Origin: Chelydra serpentina
Lineage: Eukaryota > Chordata > Testudines > Chelydridae
Direction of reading: 5' to 3'
DNA: 64,000 nucleotides
NCBI GenBank assembly: GCA_037349315.1
Contig: JBAIAC010000001.1
Coordinates: 40,796,001 to 40,860,000, forward strand
Made by a program: the position numbers and the translations under genes. This document shows, piece after piece, positions 23,866 through 34,586 of this stretch (its first letter is position 1; each line of letters begins with the position of its first letter). The notes below the pieces were generated by a model. It was given only the letters and a program-made list of their open reading frames with translations, did no database searches and was not told the DNA's origin.

Positions 23866-24460
23866 TCAAATAGCCTTGCTATTAGTCATAACAAAACAGA
23901 CAGGACCAAATCGCCTAGTAATATAAATGGGCAAAAGTCCCCTAAAGTCAATGAAGCTGTGCCCAAATGCCCATCTCTTCCAGCAAAGAATTTGGACCTC
24001 CATGTCAGTGATCATTGAAAGCTTAAATTCTGCAGGCAACAATACAGAAATAGAAATGTCTAAAGAAATAAATTCAGCCTGAAGCACTAACAACCTTCTG
24101 GCTTGAGTAGCTTTGGAAACATCTGGGAAAATATATGCTCGTTTATTATTAAACAAACTATTCCTTTTCTTTCTTTCCCCAGAATACCTGCATTGCCTTT
24201 CCCCTTTCCCCCTTGAGGTGATTCAAAACCAACAAGGCAGTTGAAGAACACTGAATTAATGTAATTCAAGACAAAGCGTTAATAACATTTATTAGGAAAC
24301 CTGACAACCCCTGACATGAAAAGGGAAGAATCAAAATTCTCCTGTGAATTCAATAAAGTCTGAATGGAATCAAAAAGGTTGTCTCCTTTGGAAATGAAAG
24401 TTTCTAAGCCGTAACTTAGAAATTCTAGAAAACTATCTTTCCATGCAAAAAAGAATTACC
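23866..24460 (-). pseudogene. Possible L1-type ORF1 relic
   Basis: A minus-strand frame at 23866-24156 reads '..NNKRAYIFPDVSKATQARR' early on and 'LLPAEFKLSMITD' later. These resemble the C-terminal domain of L1 ORF1 proteins, where a basic stretch with F-P-D-x-S and T-x-x-R-R is followed by a P-A-K/E-F/L strand. ORF1p is the RNA-binding chaperone of L1. Upstream on the same strand, about 24300-24460, a frame without stops could be the remains of its coiled coil but is not diagnostic. The reading is based on motif resemblance alone. Chance similarity or another ORF1 type is possible. Confidence 0.35.
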
Positions 24461-25413
24461 TTTAATCAAAATGCCAAGAAATGTTTTATTACATCGTTCT
24501 TGCAGAATAGATTCTCTGGCAAACTCTATTCCCTTTACACTGCTTCGTTTCTGCAACAAGATCCATTTAGTCTGTCCAGACAACTTCCATTTCAGGACTT
24601 GGGCCCTTGAGTGTCCTTGGAGTCAGAAATAACTCTTGTGTGAAACTCTGGCCCCAATGAAATCTGCAGCAAAAAACCCCATCATCTTCAGTGAAGAAGG
24701 ATTTTACCCTTTGTTTAAAAAAATCTGTTAGTGGCACTGAGGGTGTCCAAATATCCAATTCTGTTGCAATGGAAGAACACAGATTCTTCTGCATGAATGG
24801 GCTGGGACAGATATGTTGGTGGTTAAAAGTATTGAAAAAGCTATTTATGATATACTAAGGGGAAAAAGCCTATAATGTTCTCCAAAATATGGGATAAAGA
24901 AGTTGAGAATCCTGCAAGATAAGAATGACCAGGCAGAATCTTTCTGTAACTGTTTTACCTTCCAGATCTCTGTGGGAGAATGGGTGTTTAAACTGAGACT
25001 TGTGGGTTTTGTTTGATTTTGTTTTGGTACCCTCAATAATCTTTAGGCAATGTGGTGAGTTATTTTGTGAGGTCTTTGTAGCAGGGTTTTACAAGCGATC
25101 TTGATGTTCTGTTTTGTTCCCAAAGTGTTAAGTTTTGTATGGCTCTCTTGGGCTTGAATAGGTTTACTGAAGGGGCTGAACAATATGCAAAACCAAACCT
25201 ATACATTACGCTAGGTTATTGGAATGTGTTGTACGGGTCACAATGTTTTGTTTCGCATATTGTAACTTTTATGTAACAAAGTGTTTATTTTTGGAAAATT
25301 AAACAATGTATAAATGCTAACCTTTACTGCTGGTGCACACTGAACCAAGAATTTAAATGTTTAGTTGAGTCCCCTGAGGTACTTTTCCTCAATGATACCA
25401 ATGTAATGTTCTA
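24461..25413. other. No gene confirmed; possible 5' part of the L1-like relic
   Basis: A minus-strand frame of 75 codons at 24567-24794 has no recognised domain. If the L1 reading at 23866-24460 is right, this would be upstream ORF1 or 5' UTR. Otherwise it is unassigned. Confidence 0.25.
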
Positions 25414-25496
25414 GAACCATAGGAATGTAAGGTTGGAAGAGACCTCAAGAAGTCATCAAGCTCAGCCCCTTGTACCGAGGCAGGACCAAGTAAAGT
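25414..25496 (-). mobile_element. CR1 LINE 3' UTR fragment, minus strand
   Basis: 'accataggaatgtaaggttg', 'gaagagacctcaagaagtca' and 'aggcaggaccaagtaaa' match the reverse complement of the CR1 3' UTR seen at 17890-17996 (ggtcctgctttgagcag..., gacctcctgaggtccct...). Only the last about 80 bp are present. Confidence 0.8.
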
Positions 25497-26467
25497 TAGT
25501 AAACCTATTTAAGCTAATTTAAACTCTATTTAACTTGGTCACTATTTCTACCCAAGTGCATCATTTTATGCTTGGAGACATTACATTACATGTTTCTAAA
25601 AAAGATAATCTCAAAAGAGAGATTCCTAGATTTCCAATTTTTTAAACTTGTGTCTTGGTTAATATTTTAAAACATTGACCTCAGGATACATTCTAATGGA
25701 CATGTTAATTTTCCATCTTTGTAGTTAACAAAGAGTTAACTACTTGGATTCATTTTGAATCAACCAATTTGTGTACCTAATGGCCTCATCATGTCCTAAA
25801 ATGCATTATTCTGCATAAAAATTGCCTAATATTATCCATAAAATTGTATACACAATATCCTTTCTACCCCCACATTGTGTAAATCAGGTTATTGTAGATA
25901 ATAGTTTCCAAGGAGAAGTGAAAAATCCCTGTGTAAAAAAAGCCATTTAGCTCATGTGTCTCTTGGATGGTTCTGACTTATCAGGATTCACCAGTCTTAT
26001 TCTCATCATTATTCCTTTATTACTATTCTTACTGTGTATAATTCAATATCTACAGTAAATGATCTTTTTGCCTTTGTGTGGAACAAAGAAACTCCAAGGG
26101 TAACACCTTTTGAGCAGTACATTGCAAATATTTGTATCATCATACAAGCAGTAGGAAATAATTCCTTAAATACCTATTACTTTATTTCCTTAAACACCAC
26201 GAAATTATGGCACAGGAAGCAGTTGTTCAGTTGAGTTATGATGTAGCTGTTAACAACTAGTATTAATGATGCATTGTATCATTGTAATAATCCTTTCCTG
26301 GCCTCCTCCCTGGTGTTTACCTCAATCTGCTAACTCATGTTAGAACAACTAACTGCCTTGTCTTCACCAGGATTTTATTTCATATTAGTGACTGTGCGTT
26401 AGCTAACACGTGGTAAAATACATTTTTTCCCACCGCAGACCCACCCTATGACTGTGTCTAATAATGC

Positions 26468-26582
26468 CAGATTTTGATACACATTGGGTAGCACCTTACT
26501 CCATGAGTAGTTCCTCTGACTTCAACAGTGTCACTTGTACAGTAGGTGCTACTCAACATGAGTAAAGTGGCCCATACAGAAT
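26468..26582. mobile_element. Short palindromic MITE ('actccatgagtag' family)
   Basis: The left half 'ggtagcaccttactccatga' and the right half 'gtgctactcaacatgagtaa' face each other around 'ctctgacttcaacagtg'. The same arrangement recurs at 55812-55950, so this is a dispersed family rather than a chance hairpin. Confidence 0.55.
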
Positions 26583-27785
26583 ATGCAGAGATAAGAATGC
26601 CAACAGCCTTCTTGCTTTAGCCCCCTTCTTTTGTCAGACCATTAACACTGTACCATCACAATAATTTAGTAAGGAAAGGGAACTGAATATACCTTCTTTT
26701 CAAATGCAAAAACAACACTGCAGTAAGTTGCTCTTTGTGTTGTTACTTAACCAGACAGGCTGTTAACTAACTAGTTAATCTCCTGCGACAGTAACCCTGT
26801 CTGCTGTGAGAGCAATAGGTGTGCATACAGTATGGCTAATTACAATACAGCGCTAACGTGACTGGGAGAAAGGAAACAGACATCAGAAGGGGCATGTTCT
26901 CTGAAGCTGATTCATTGCGATTCCTAGTCTTCTGTAGAGGAAAGCTCTAAATCCACTGAGAATTAAGCAGACATCAAATAATCTGTTCAGCCATAGAGCC
27001 ACTTGTATGAATTAAGGATCAGGAAGTCACAGCTGCAGTGGTCATGCACAATTGCAGAGAGCTACAGTGACTTGCATTTTATCACAGATTTGTCTTTCTA
27101 AAGCTCTGTGAATAGCTTTTGCTAGGTCAAGAGCTTAATTACAAAGAGAACTACTGTGCCAGCCCTAATTGGCACAGCATCCAAATGAATATAGATAAAT
27201 GCTCTCTGGAAAAGGGCTAGGTGCTAATAATCTCAAATCATTCATGGATGCTTCACCAGCTGGCAGCAATGGATTAGGATGTATTCTCTGCTAACTCTGA
27301 TCTTTTGGATTCACTGGGGTGGAAACAAAGGGATCAGCCATGGATTTCTGATTCATTTGCATCTGAAGTTAATATATTTCATTCCAGCTCCATCGGCATG
27401 TTGGATGTGCTTATGGCCTTCCTTCACTGCACTTATCTCAATCATTCAGACGCAGTGATTATAAGGCATCTGTAAAAAAAGGCAAGGTTAAAGTATAACT
27501 AAGAAATTTAACTAGCTGATCTTTGTGTTTTAGGTGCTCACAAAACCCCTATGTTTTCTATTAAGATGCACATGTATTGCCTATGTACTACGTCAGCCTG
27601 CCCAGAGTAGGTATTATGCATGGTGAACTATACAGATGTAATATTTTAAAGCATAAAGGCTCTGCCACTTATGAGCTCTCTCTTTCTCCTCTACCCTCCA
27701 CTCCCCCAAACAAGAAATCATGGAAACAATTTTCTTTAAGTGAGAAATATATTTTTTTACTCCCTCATAGCTGAAAAGATTTTGT

Positions 27786-27803
27786 AAAAAAAAAAAAAAA
27801 AAA
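27786..27803 (+). repeat. A18 homopolymer
   Basis: An uninterrupted run of A. No retroposed transcript could be recognised immediately upstream, so it is treated as a simple repeat. Confidence 0.9.
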
Positions 27804-28086
27804 GTCACAAATGAGCAATGAGACCAAGCATGGGAAACAGGCACAGGGCTTTTGAGGAAGTTATTGGTATGGGAAACCAGTTATTTATAATGAAGAATCT
27901 TTTGCAATCTTATCTATGGTAATTGTTTCTGTCAGTCTCTCTAACAAGATATTGATCCTACTCATCCTAGGGCACATACTTCACTCCCCAGCACCCTGTT
28001 TCAAGGCTATGACCAACCAGCTGAATCAAGTGACCAAGGGTCACATGACAGCTTGAGACAGTGCTTCCTTAAGAGAGGCATCTCAC

Positions 28087-28381
28087 ACCAGGTCTACATT
28101 GCAAGGTTTTGGCAGCATAGCTATATTGGTCAGGGGTGTGAAGATGTGGGATCCCTGACAGAACTGTACCAGCAAATGTTCCTACTGTAGACACGGTTAT
28201 ACCAGCAAAACACAGCTTTTGCCAGAATAGCTTGTTTTGCTTGGAAGGGGGCTGGAATAAATTATACCGGCAAAAGCGCAATTTTTCTGATATAAGCTGC
28301 ATCCGCACGAGGAGCACTTTGCCAGTTTCGCATAACAGTAGAGCTACACCAGCAAAGCACACCTAATATAGATATGGCCTA
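28087..28381. mobile_element. MITE of the 'tagacacagctatactggcaaa' family, copy 2
   Basis: Left end ccaggtctacattgcaagg; right end ctaatatagatatggcct, whose reverse complement is aggccatatctatattag. Internal blocks match the copy at 16600-16862 in opposite order. About 295 bp, no coding capacity. Confidence 0.65.
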
Positions 28382-28809
28382 TGTCAGACACAGAGATGCA
28401 GGGTCAGGGGAAGAACCGGAGATGGGCCTTCCATAGCATCCAGGTGGCATATCTGGTCGGAAATACAAGCCTTAATGAGGAGAGGCTTTAAAAAAAAGCA
28501 AAGCAGCAGGTCCTGGATTTCAGGAAGCAACTACAGACTCTATGGAAGATTTGTGTTGAACCGAATTGACATTAAACTGCTTTGTTAATTAAAGAAAACC
28601 CTGAAGAAAGGGATTGACATTCTGCCTCTGATAGGAGTTCTATTTGACGTACTGACCAATGCGTTGGCCCACCAGCTTATATACTCTGATAGGCCCTGAT
28701 CCTGCATTGGGATCTACTAGCAGAGCTTGATGGGAGGATCAAGGCCAAAGTTACTTAAAACATGACTGAGGGCCCATTCAGCCTTTACTCAAGCCCTTTT
28801 CTAGGCTTT

Positions 28810-28895
28810 GTGGACCTGATCCTGACAGAGGCAGAGAGCCCTCTTTCGAGGGCTTAGTGTCCTCAGCTCCCAGTGAAGTTAATGGGATCAGGACA
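28810..28895. repeat. Short palindrome ('cctgatcc...ggatcagg')
   Basis: Starts ctgatcctgacagagg and ends ttaatgggatcagg, with an inner self-complement 'gagccctctttcgagggct'. One of the short palindrome group listed in the findings. Confidence 0.5.
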
Positions 28896-28977
28896 TGAGT
28901 GACAGAGTGGTTGGTGTGAGCATGAGTAAAATGTAGTCATCGTATTCATACAAAAGTATATGAGAACCTGCTAGAGA

Positions 28978-29050
28978 AGAAGGATGGTCCAGTGGTTAGG
29001 GCCTTAGCCTTAGGAGACCTGGGTTCAAGGATCTGTTGTGCCAAACTTCA
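28978..29050 (+). repeat. tRNA-derived SINE head (MIR-class)
   Basis: 'ggatggtccagtggttaggg' resembles an RNA polymerase III A box region, and 'gacctgggttcaaggatct' resembles a B box (GGTTCRANYCC-like, imperfect). This is the 5' half of a MIR-like SINE on the plus strand. It breaks off before the core. A matching tail lies at 29737-29893. Confidence 0.6.
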
Positions 29051-29111
29051 TGTGTGAGCTGTTGTATTAAGTTAAATTGAATATATGGGTTAAAGGTGTT
29101 AATATAACTCA

Positions 29112-29412
29112 TGGCTGGTCTACACTAACCCCATAATTCGAACTAAGATACGCAACTTCAGCTACGTGAATAACGTAGCTGAAGTCGAACTATCTTAGTT
29201 CAAATGAAAAAGCACTTACCCGGGGTCCACACGCGGAGCGCAGGCTCCCCCGTCGACTCCGCCTACTCTTTTCGTCAAGCTGGATTACCAGCGTCGACGG
29301 CGGAGCACTTCCTGGTTCGATTTATCGCGTCTAGACAAGACGCGATAAATCAAACCCAGAAGATCGATCCCGCGCCTCCGACAGGACGCGTGAGTATAGA
29401 CCTACCCTCAGT
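29112..29412. mobile_element. Double-hairpin MITE, copy 2 (inverted relative to copy 1)
   Basis: Left end tggctggtctacactaa; right end reverse complement gggtaggtctatactcacg. It carries the same two self-complementary blocks as 20517-20815 in reverse order. The 'ttcgaactaagatacgcaac' stem lies at about 29138-29203. The 'gatttatcgcgtct' stem pairs 29319-29332 with 29338-29351, 14 bp and perfect. The middle is CpG-rich and contains 'gtcgactccgcctactctt', matching 'aagaggagtaggcggagtc' in copy 1. Confidence 0.78.
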
Positions 29413-29736
29413 CACTGTCCGACATTAAACAGGTACAGGATTTTTATACAGATACCTCAGCCTGCTTAGTATCACAAGAAACACATCATTAAATATCCTT
29501 TTAACCTTTGATTGACGATTTAAAAAAAGAAGGAAACTAGTCAAAACATTTGAAATGTAAAGTATTAAATAAGGCTTTCATTCATTTCCATTAATGTCCT
29601 TGAATTATATCAACATGGCTTTTTATTTTTTTAATTTAGTCTGTCTGGTTCTCTTGCACCTGTTTGAAAATAACAACCTACTTTCCACGGTAAAATTCTA
29701 AGCAGGCAAAAGTTATAGACCAATTGTCACAACAAA
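29413..29736. other. No gene seen
   Basis: AT-rich, nothing recognised. Confidence 0.4.
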
Positions 29737-29893
29737 CCTCAGGCAAGTCACTTAGACTCTTGTGCCCCAGTTTATCATGCATAAAATGGGGACAATAGCA
29801 CTCTCTTTCCTCACAGGTGTGTTGTTGAGGATAAATTTGTTAAAGAATGTGAGGTGCTTAGATACTACAGCAATAGACGCCATGTAAAAACCT
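29737..29893 (+). repeat. MIR-class SINE tail, plus strand
   Basis: 'caggcaagtcacttagactc', 'tgccccagtttatcatgc', 'ataaaatggggacaatagca' and 'gtgaggtgcttagatactac' follow the MIR core and tail in order. No head is attached. The head at 28978-29050 is on the same strand 690 bp upstream. Confidence 0.7.
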
Positions 29894-30092
29894 AAGAGAT
29901 ATAGTAAGAAAAAAGAAAAGATTTGATGAGAAAATTATTTTATATTATATCACCATCAAATGTTGAAAAAATATCAAGTGATATTTATGGAGTGTGTAAA
30001 TTAGAATGCTTTAAAAAAAACCAAAAAATTATTAAACCTTAATTTTGCAATTATACCGTCATTAAATATAAATCTCTAAGGACCATTTAGAC

Positions 30093-30463
30093 CAGTGGCG
30101 GGCAACCTGTGGCCCGCAGGCCACACGCAGGCCACACGCAGCCCTTCAGAGTAATCTGCTGGCAGACCGTGAGACAGTTTATTTACATTGACCATCCGCA
30201 GGCATGGCCACCCACAGCTTCCAGTGGCTATGGTTTGCTGTTCCCGGCCAACGGGAGCTGCGGGAAGCTGTGGCCAGCACGTCCCTGAGGCCTGTGCCGC
30301 TTCCCACAGCTCCCATTGGCCAGGAACGGCGAACCACGGCCACTGGGAGCTGCGGGCGGCCGTGCCTGTGGACAATCAATATAAACAAACTGTCTCGCGG
30401 CACACCAGCAGATTACCCTGACAGGCCGCATGCCGTTCGCGGACCACAGGTTGCTCACCACTG
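30093..30463. mobile_element. Fold-back hAT MITE with perfect 8-bp target duplication
   Basis: Left end cagtggcgggcaacctgtgg; reverse complement of right end cagtggtgagcaacctgtgg (18 of 20). Flanked by identical octamers atttagac at 30085-30092 and 30464-30471. The whole element is an imperfect inverted repeat: 'gagacagtttatttacattg' on the left answers 'caatataaacaaactgtctc' on the right, and 'gttcccggccaacgggagct' answers 'agctcccattggccaggaac'. It is 371 bp and GC- and CpG-rich in AT-rich surroundings. The open frames of 75-100 codons on both strands are a result of this composition. hAT assignment is from the duplication length and end sequence. Confidence 0.92.
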
Positions 30464-32437
30464 ATTTAGACATTAAAACTGTACTATCAAAGCAAAGTAC
30501 TGTGGTGTAGCAAATTAATTAGGCTTTTCACTGCTAAAATACTAATTGACATAGGATAAGTATGAGAATTGAAATATAATTAACTATACCTGTGGAATTA
30601 TTTTTTTTAATTGTTAAATAGGAATAACACAAAATGAATGGTTTATAAAAGAAACTAACACCTGTGGTAGTCACGGTAGGGATTCTGGACATTCACAGTA
30701 AGGTAAGCAATACCAAATAAGCCAATAACAACACTATTAATCAAAAGCATTCAATATATCATGAGCAGGGCCCCAAAAGTAATGAGATTGGCTTAAAAAA
30801 AAAATAAATCAAAAGATTTTAAAAAGAATACAGTCTTGGTTCTTTTTATTTGCCTTTTGGTGTTGGAGCATTTAGGGTTCATGTTTTCAAGCTTTTCACT
30901 GCAGCCATGACTGCTTGTAGCTTTAAAAAAGAATATCTGAGATTCTCAGGAAATAATCTGATTCCAGCAGCTGCAGCTTTTTTAAAAATCCCAAAATCAC
31001 CAGAGCTGGCAACTCTGCAGTTATCATCAATTATAACTGAATAGCATACTTTCATCACCAGTTGTGACCCCTTGTAATTTCATCAACTCCTCATTGTAGA
31101 GGGGCTTACTTCCTCATCTGGATTTGTTCCCAACATAACAAAAAGTTCCTATAACTTTCTCCAGGCTACAGCTCTCTTTTTTTAAGTATCTGTACAGCCT
31201 AGAGGCTACTAATACTCCTAGAAATACTGAGTCAGTACGGCCAGAGATACGTAACGTGGAGAGTGTAATAGTGGTAACTGATGTACTGCATGGAATGGGA
31301 AAAAAAAGGTTTTTTTAAATTAAAGTTAGGGGCAACTATTTTGCTAATTTCATCTGCAGGTTAAAGATACTTTTAATAGTTGTACATCTTTTGTTTTAAA
31401 TCAATTACACATCAAATTAGGTTGACCTCAACCTATGTGGCAATTATTTTTTCAATCCAAAGAAAACATGATGGATTTCTTTTTTCCAGGTTTCCTTCAA
31501 CATAAATGTCCACTGAACAATTATAGATCAGACTCCTCTTGAAGGCCATAACAAATCCAACACATTTACGGCCTGATTTAAAACCCATTGAAGTTTTTTC
31601 ATTGACTTCAGGGGGCTGTGGAACAGGCCCTTAAGTGAATTTAAGACCCTTGTAAGTGCAAGTAAATGAGTACCCCTTGATGGCCAGTTCCTACTCTTCC
31701 ATTCCTACACTAGAATAATAGCTCAAGCATGTTAAATTCCACCGATGTTTATTTTGTCTGGTCTAATCATTCAGCAATAGCAACATGCTACATGCCAGAC
31801 ACCTACGCATACCAAAGATCAGAATCTCCTTCTTCTCCTAAGGTCAATGGGAACTGTCATTGGTTTCAATGGACGCAGGATCTGGCCCCAGACTTTTTAA
31901 ATCATAACACAGCACAACATAACTCACTCTTGCCATGCATAAAACACTTGTTCTAGGTGTCTATTTCCCCAGGATGATCTGCTCCTTGACCCCTTCTCAG
32001 TCTTTTAGAGTGCACCACCATCAGGCTTTAGACCTCCAGCTTTCACCCGATTGTCTTATTTTCAGACGAGGGTGCTATATTACAGCTCCTTGTATACCAA
32101 CCACAATCCTTCAGCAGGCTCAGCTGAGTTTAGCCGTGCAAGAACTCTCTTCAGAAGCTGCAATCAGTGTCAGAATACAGAGGCATAAAGCAGCCTTTTC
32201 AAAGTACAGTATTGTTTAATCTCAACAGAGGAAAATCAAAGCATAACAAGAAAAGGGTTACTAACGCAACGAACCGTCTATATGCATCTGTCTTACTCAA
32301 TGCTTAGGTAGGCCAACTTGTCCAGACAACCTCTCTCCTGGGACTGGAGGGAGACAATCTGCACCCCTGCAGTCCCTGTCTCCCCCTCCTGTGCCTTCTG
32401 GGCCTGTCCATTTATCAGTCCCAAAGCTCTTTATCTC
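30464..32437. other. No gene seen; some decayed repeats
   Basis: 30765-31030 contains 'aaaatcccaaaatcaccaga' and 'gagctggcaactctgcag', similar to ends of the 'ttgccaactctcacga' DNA elements seen at 34284 and 50408. 31560-31632 and 31830-31890 are short palindromes around 'cattgacttcaggg' and 'ggtcaatgggaactgtcatt'. The rest is unassigned. Confidence 0.35.
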
Positions 32438-32671
32438 GGGGCTTGTCTACATGGCACTTTACAGCGCTGCAACTTTCTCGCTCAAAGGAGTGTGAAAAAA
32501 CACACCCCTGAACGCTACAAGTTTCAGTGCTGCAAAGTGCCAGTGTAGATAGTGCACCAGTGCTGGGAGCTATTCCCCTCGTGGAGGTGGGGTTTTTTAG
32601 AGCGCTGGGAGAGAGCTCTATGCCACGACTACACAAGCCACGTTAAAGCGCTGCCAGTGAAGACGTGCCCC
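32438..32671. mobile_element. MITE with 'ggggcttgtctacat' ends
   Basis: Left end ggggcttgtctacatggca; reverse complement of the right end gggggcacgtcttcactggc. About 234 bp with inner 'agcgctgcaac' and 'agcgctgggagagag' words and its own 'gtgccagtgtagatagtg' inner repeat. No coding capacity. Confidence 0.6.
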
Positions 32672-33294
32672 CTGTTTCCCACCTGGATTTCCCTCTCCCC
32701 TCTACCAACACCAGGGGTATTGAACTCAGCATGGTCAGAGATAAACTTCAAAGGAACTGACACCTGTTTTCTCTCTTATGTTTTGGCAAATGGTGCTACC
32801 TGAAGCTTATTGCTTCTCTTCCGGCCTATGTACCAGTCCAACCCAGGCCTGATTTAACCCCTTAGTAATCACCTAGCAACCAGCACAAACATAGTCAGAC
32901 AAATAGATGAACATAAAAAAATCATGAAATAATATAGGCATCTTCCATGTCCTTCATGTTTATTATTTATTTTCATTTAGGAAAAATTAGAGCTTACAGT
33001 GGAATACTGAACATGTGGCAGACTAGAGAAAACCATCAGTGGCTGAGTGGTAGAGTGGATAAAGCACTCATACAACCTCATCGTCAAAACAATGAAATTA
33101 ATTAAAAGAATTGGTTGGTCTATGCTCAAGAGTCCACATAAAATCTTCATACATAGACATAATTGCTGCTCACTGACCAAACAGGTTGGGGTCTGATCTG
33201 GTATGGAGAAAGAACAACTTCTAATCTTCAAACAAAATAGCTCCACCAGGTCCCATTCCCTAGAGTAACAGGACAATATGGACAATCACAAACT

Positions 33295-33465
33295 AGAGAT
33301 GGAATGACCGTATTACAGTGATTGTCTCCTTCCTTGGCTGTATTTAGTTTTAAATTACTCCAGCAACAGGGGCTTTCACAGCTTAATAGTTCACATCGTT
33401 AGGAAAATTTTCTTGCTGTTGGGCCTAAATTTTCCTTTGCTCAGTTTCATCCCACAACTCTGAGG
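33295..33465 (-). mobile_element. CR1/L3 LINE fragment, minus strand, interrupted
   Basis: 'ttaaattactccagcaacag', 'ttaggaaaattttcttgctg', 'gcctaaattttcctttgctc' and 'agtttcatcccacaact' follow the reverse complement of the old CR1 3' region. Similar sequence appears to resume at about 33750-33830 (ctccttggcacttacacac, tttaaatattttgtaggcag), beyond the MITE at 33467-33717. Confidence 0.45.
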
Positions 33466-33466
33466 G

Positions 33467-33717
33467 TATACCTACACTTCAAGCTAATCTAAATACCAGC
33501 TCTGAGCAAGCTAGTGCGCTAAAAATAGACTGTGGTTGCAACAGCAGCAGGAGCTAGCTACCCCGAGTACATGCCTAGCGCCTTGGATGGGTACATATTC
33601 AGGGCGACTAGCTGCACTAGCTACTCTCTATTTTTAGCCCACTAGCTCAGTCAGATCTAGCATGGATATATCTCCTCAAGCTGGAATTTACACATCCAGC
33701 TTGGAGCATACACAAGC
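33467..33717. mobile_element. MITE inserted in the CR1 fragment
   Basis: Left end gagggtatacctacacttc; the right part ends near ccagcttggagcatacac, giving a weak inverted match. The inner words 'ctagtgcgctaaaaatag' and 'ctatttttagcccactagc' are inverted copies of each other, so the element is a fold-back structure. Confidence 0.55.
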
Positions 33718-34283
33718 GCTAGTGGTGTCCTTGGACCGGTTAGAGTAACTTGTCTCTCTCCTTGGCACTTACACACTTTAAATATTTTGTAGGCAGTGAC
33801 AGGGAGAGATCAGTGGATAGATGTTTCCTTTTGAATGCAGATTCACATCGGAAGATCCAGGTCACTTTTATTTACGGGTTTGTGTGATTATCATGCCATC
33901 TCTCAGCTTCCTATGGACAATGTTATCATTAGTCGGATTAATGAATCCTTGACTACAAGCAGAAAAACTTGATTGAAGAAGGTACATGTAACAGTGTTAC
34001 CAAATATTGAGAGAGTTGGTGCATTTCTTAAAGCCCCAGCCCATGGAGGTACTTGATTAGGTTAGAATCAGTTTTTGTTTTACTTAAAAACTACATTTCT
34101 AGCCCTTATGGTTGTGGAGAAAAACTTGAAAATGTGCCGTGAGTGCATCTAAAAGATGCAGAAGCCACAAGACACATACAAACAATCCAACATTTGTTAT
34201 TTGTTGAAATTTCATGATTTTAAAACCAATCTCATGAATTTTGGAGCCTGACTCATATTTAAATGATGGGGGTTGGCAGTACT

Positions 34284-34355
34284 CAGTGTTGTCAACTCTC
34301 ACGAATTAATCACAAGTCATGGGATTTTGGTGCCTGCAAGAGGAGCTCTTGCTAT
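34284..34355. mobile_element. Left end of a 'cagtgttgtcaactctcacg' DNA element
   Basis: Begins cagtgttgtcaactctcacg, a terminus also seen in relatives at 50408. It is interrupted by the MITE at 34356-34578. The right end might be near 35619 (ggctggcaatactg), but no matching octamer duplication was found. Confidence 0.4.
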
Positions 34356-34578
34356 TAGAGCCCTGCGCAGATAGAAAATGTATATTTGCATCTGATCCGC
34401 AATCCGCAAAAATGATCCGCAGATATAAAGTAGATATCTGCAGATTTGCAGGACTTAAGATACACATTTTTAATCCACATCCGATCCGTGATCTGCAAAA
34501 ACAGTCGTGGATAGCCACATCTGCGGATGCGGATATCTGCAGATATACAGCGGATATCTGCGGAATTGCAGGGCTCTA
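34356..34578. mobile_element. hAT MITE built of 'atccgca / tgcagat' words (223 bp)
   Basis: Left end tagagccctgcgca; reverse complement of right end tagagccctgcaatt. Flanked by cttgctat (34348-34355) and cttgcgat (34579-34586), matching at 7 of 8. The interior repeats 'gatccgca', 'gatatctgca' and 'tgcggat' in both orientations, so most of the element can fold on itself. It sits inside the element that starts at 34284, so it arrived later. Confidence 0.82.
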
Positions 34579-34586
34579 CTTGCGAT

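Larger units (their letters stand above)
25497..28086. other. No gene seen; AT-rich DNA with one palindromic MITE and a poly(A) run
   Basis: Contains the short palindrome at 26468-26582 and an 18-base A run at 27786-27803. Nothing else recognised. Confidence 0.4.

Noticed and set aside
28978..29050. Possible functional tRNA gene
   Set aside because: Has A- and B-box-like words but no cloverleaf; it is the head of a tRNA-derived SINE.
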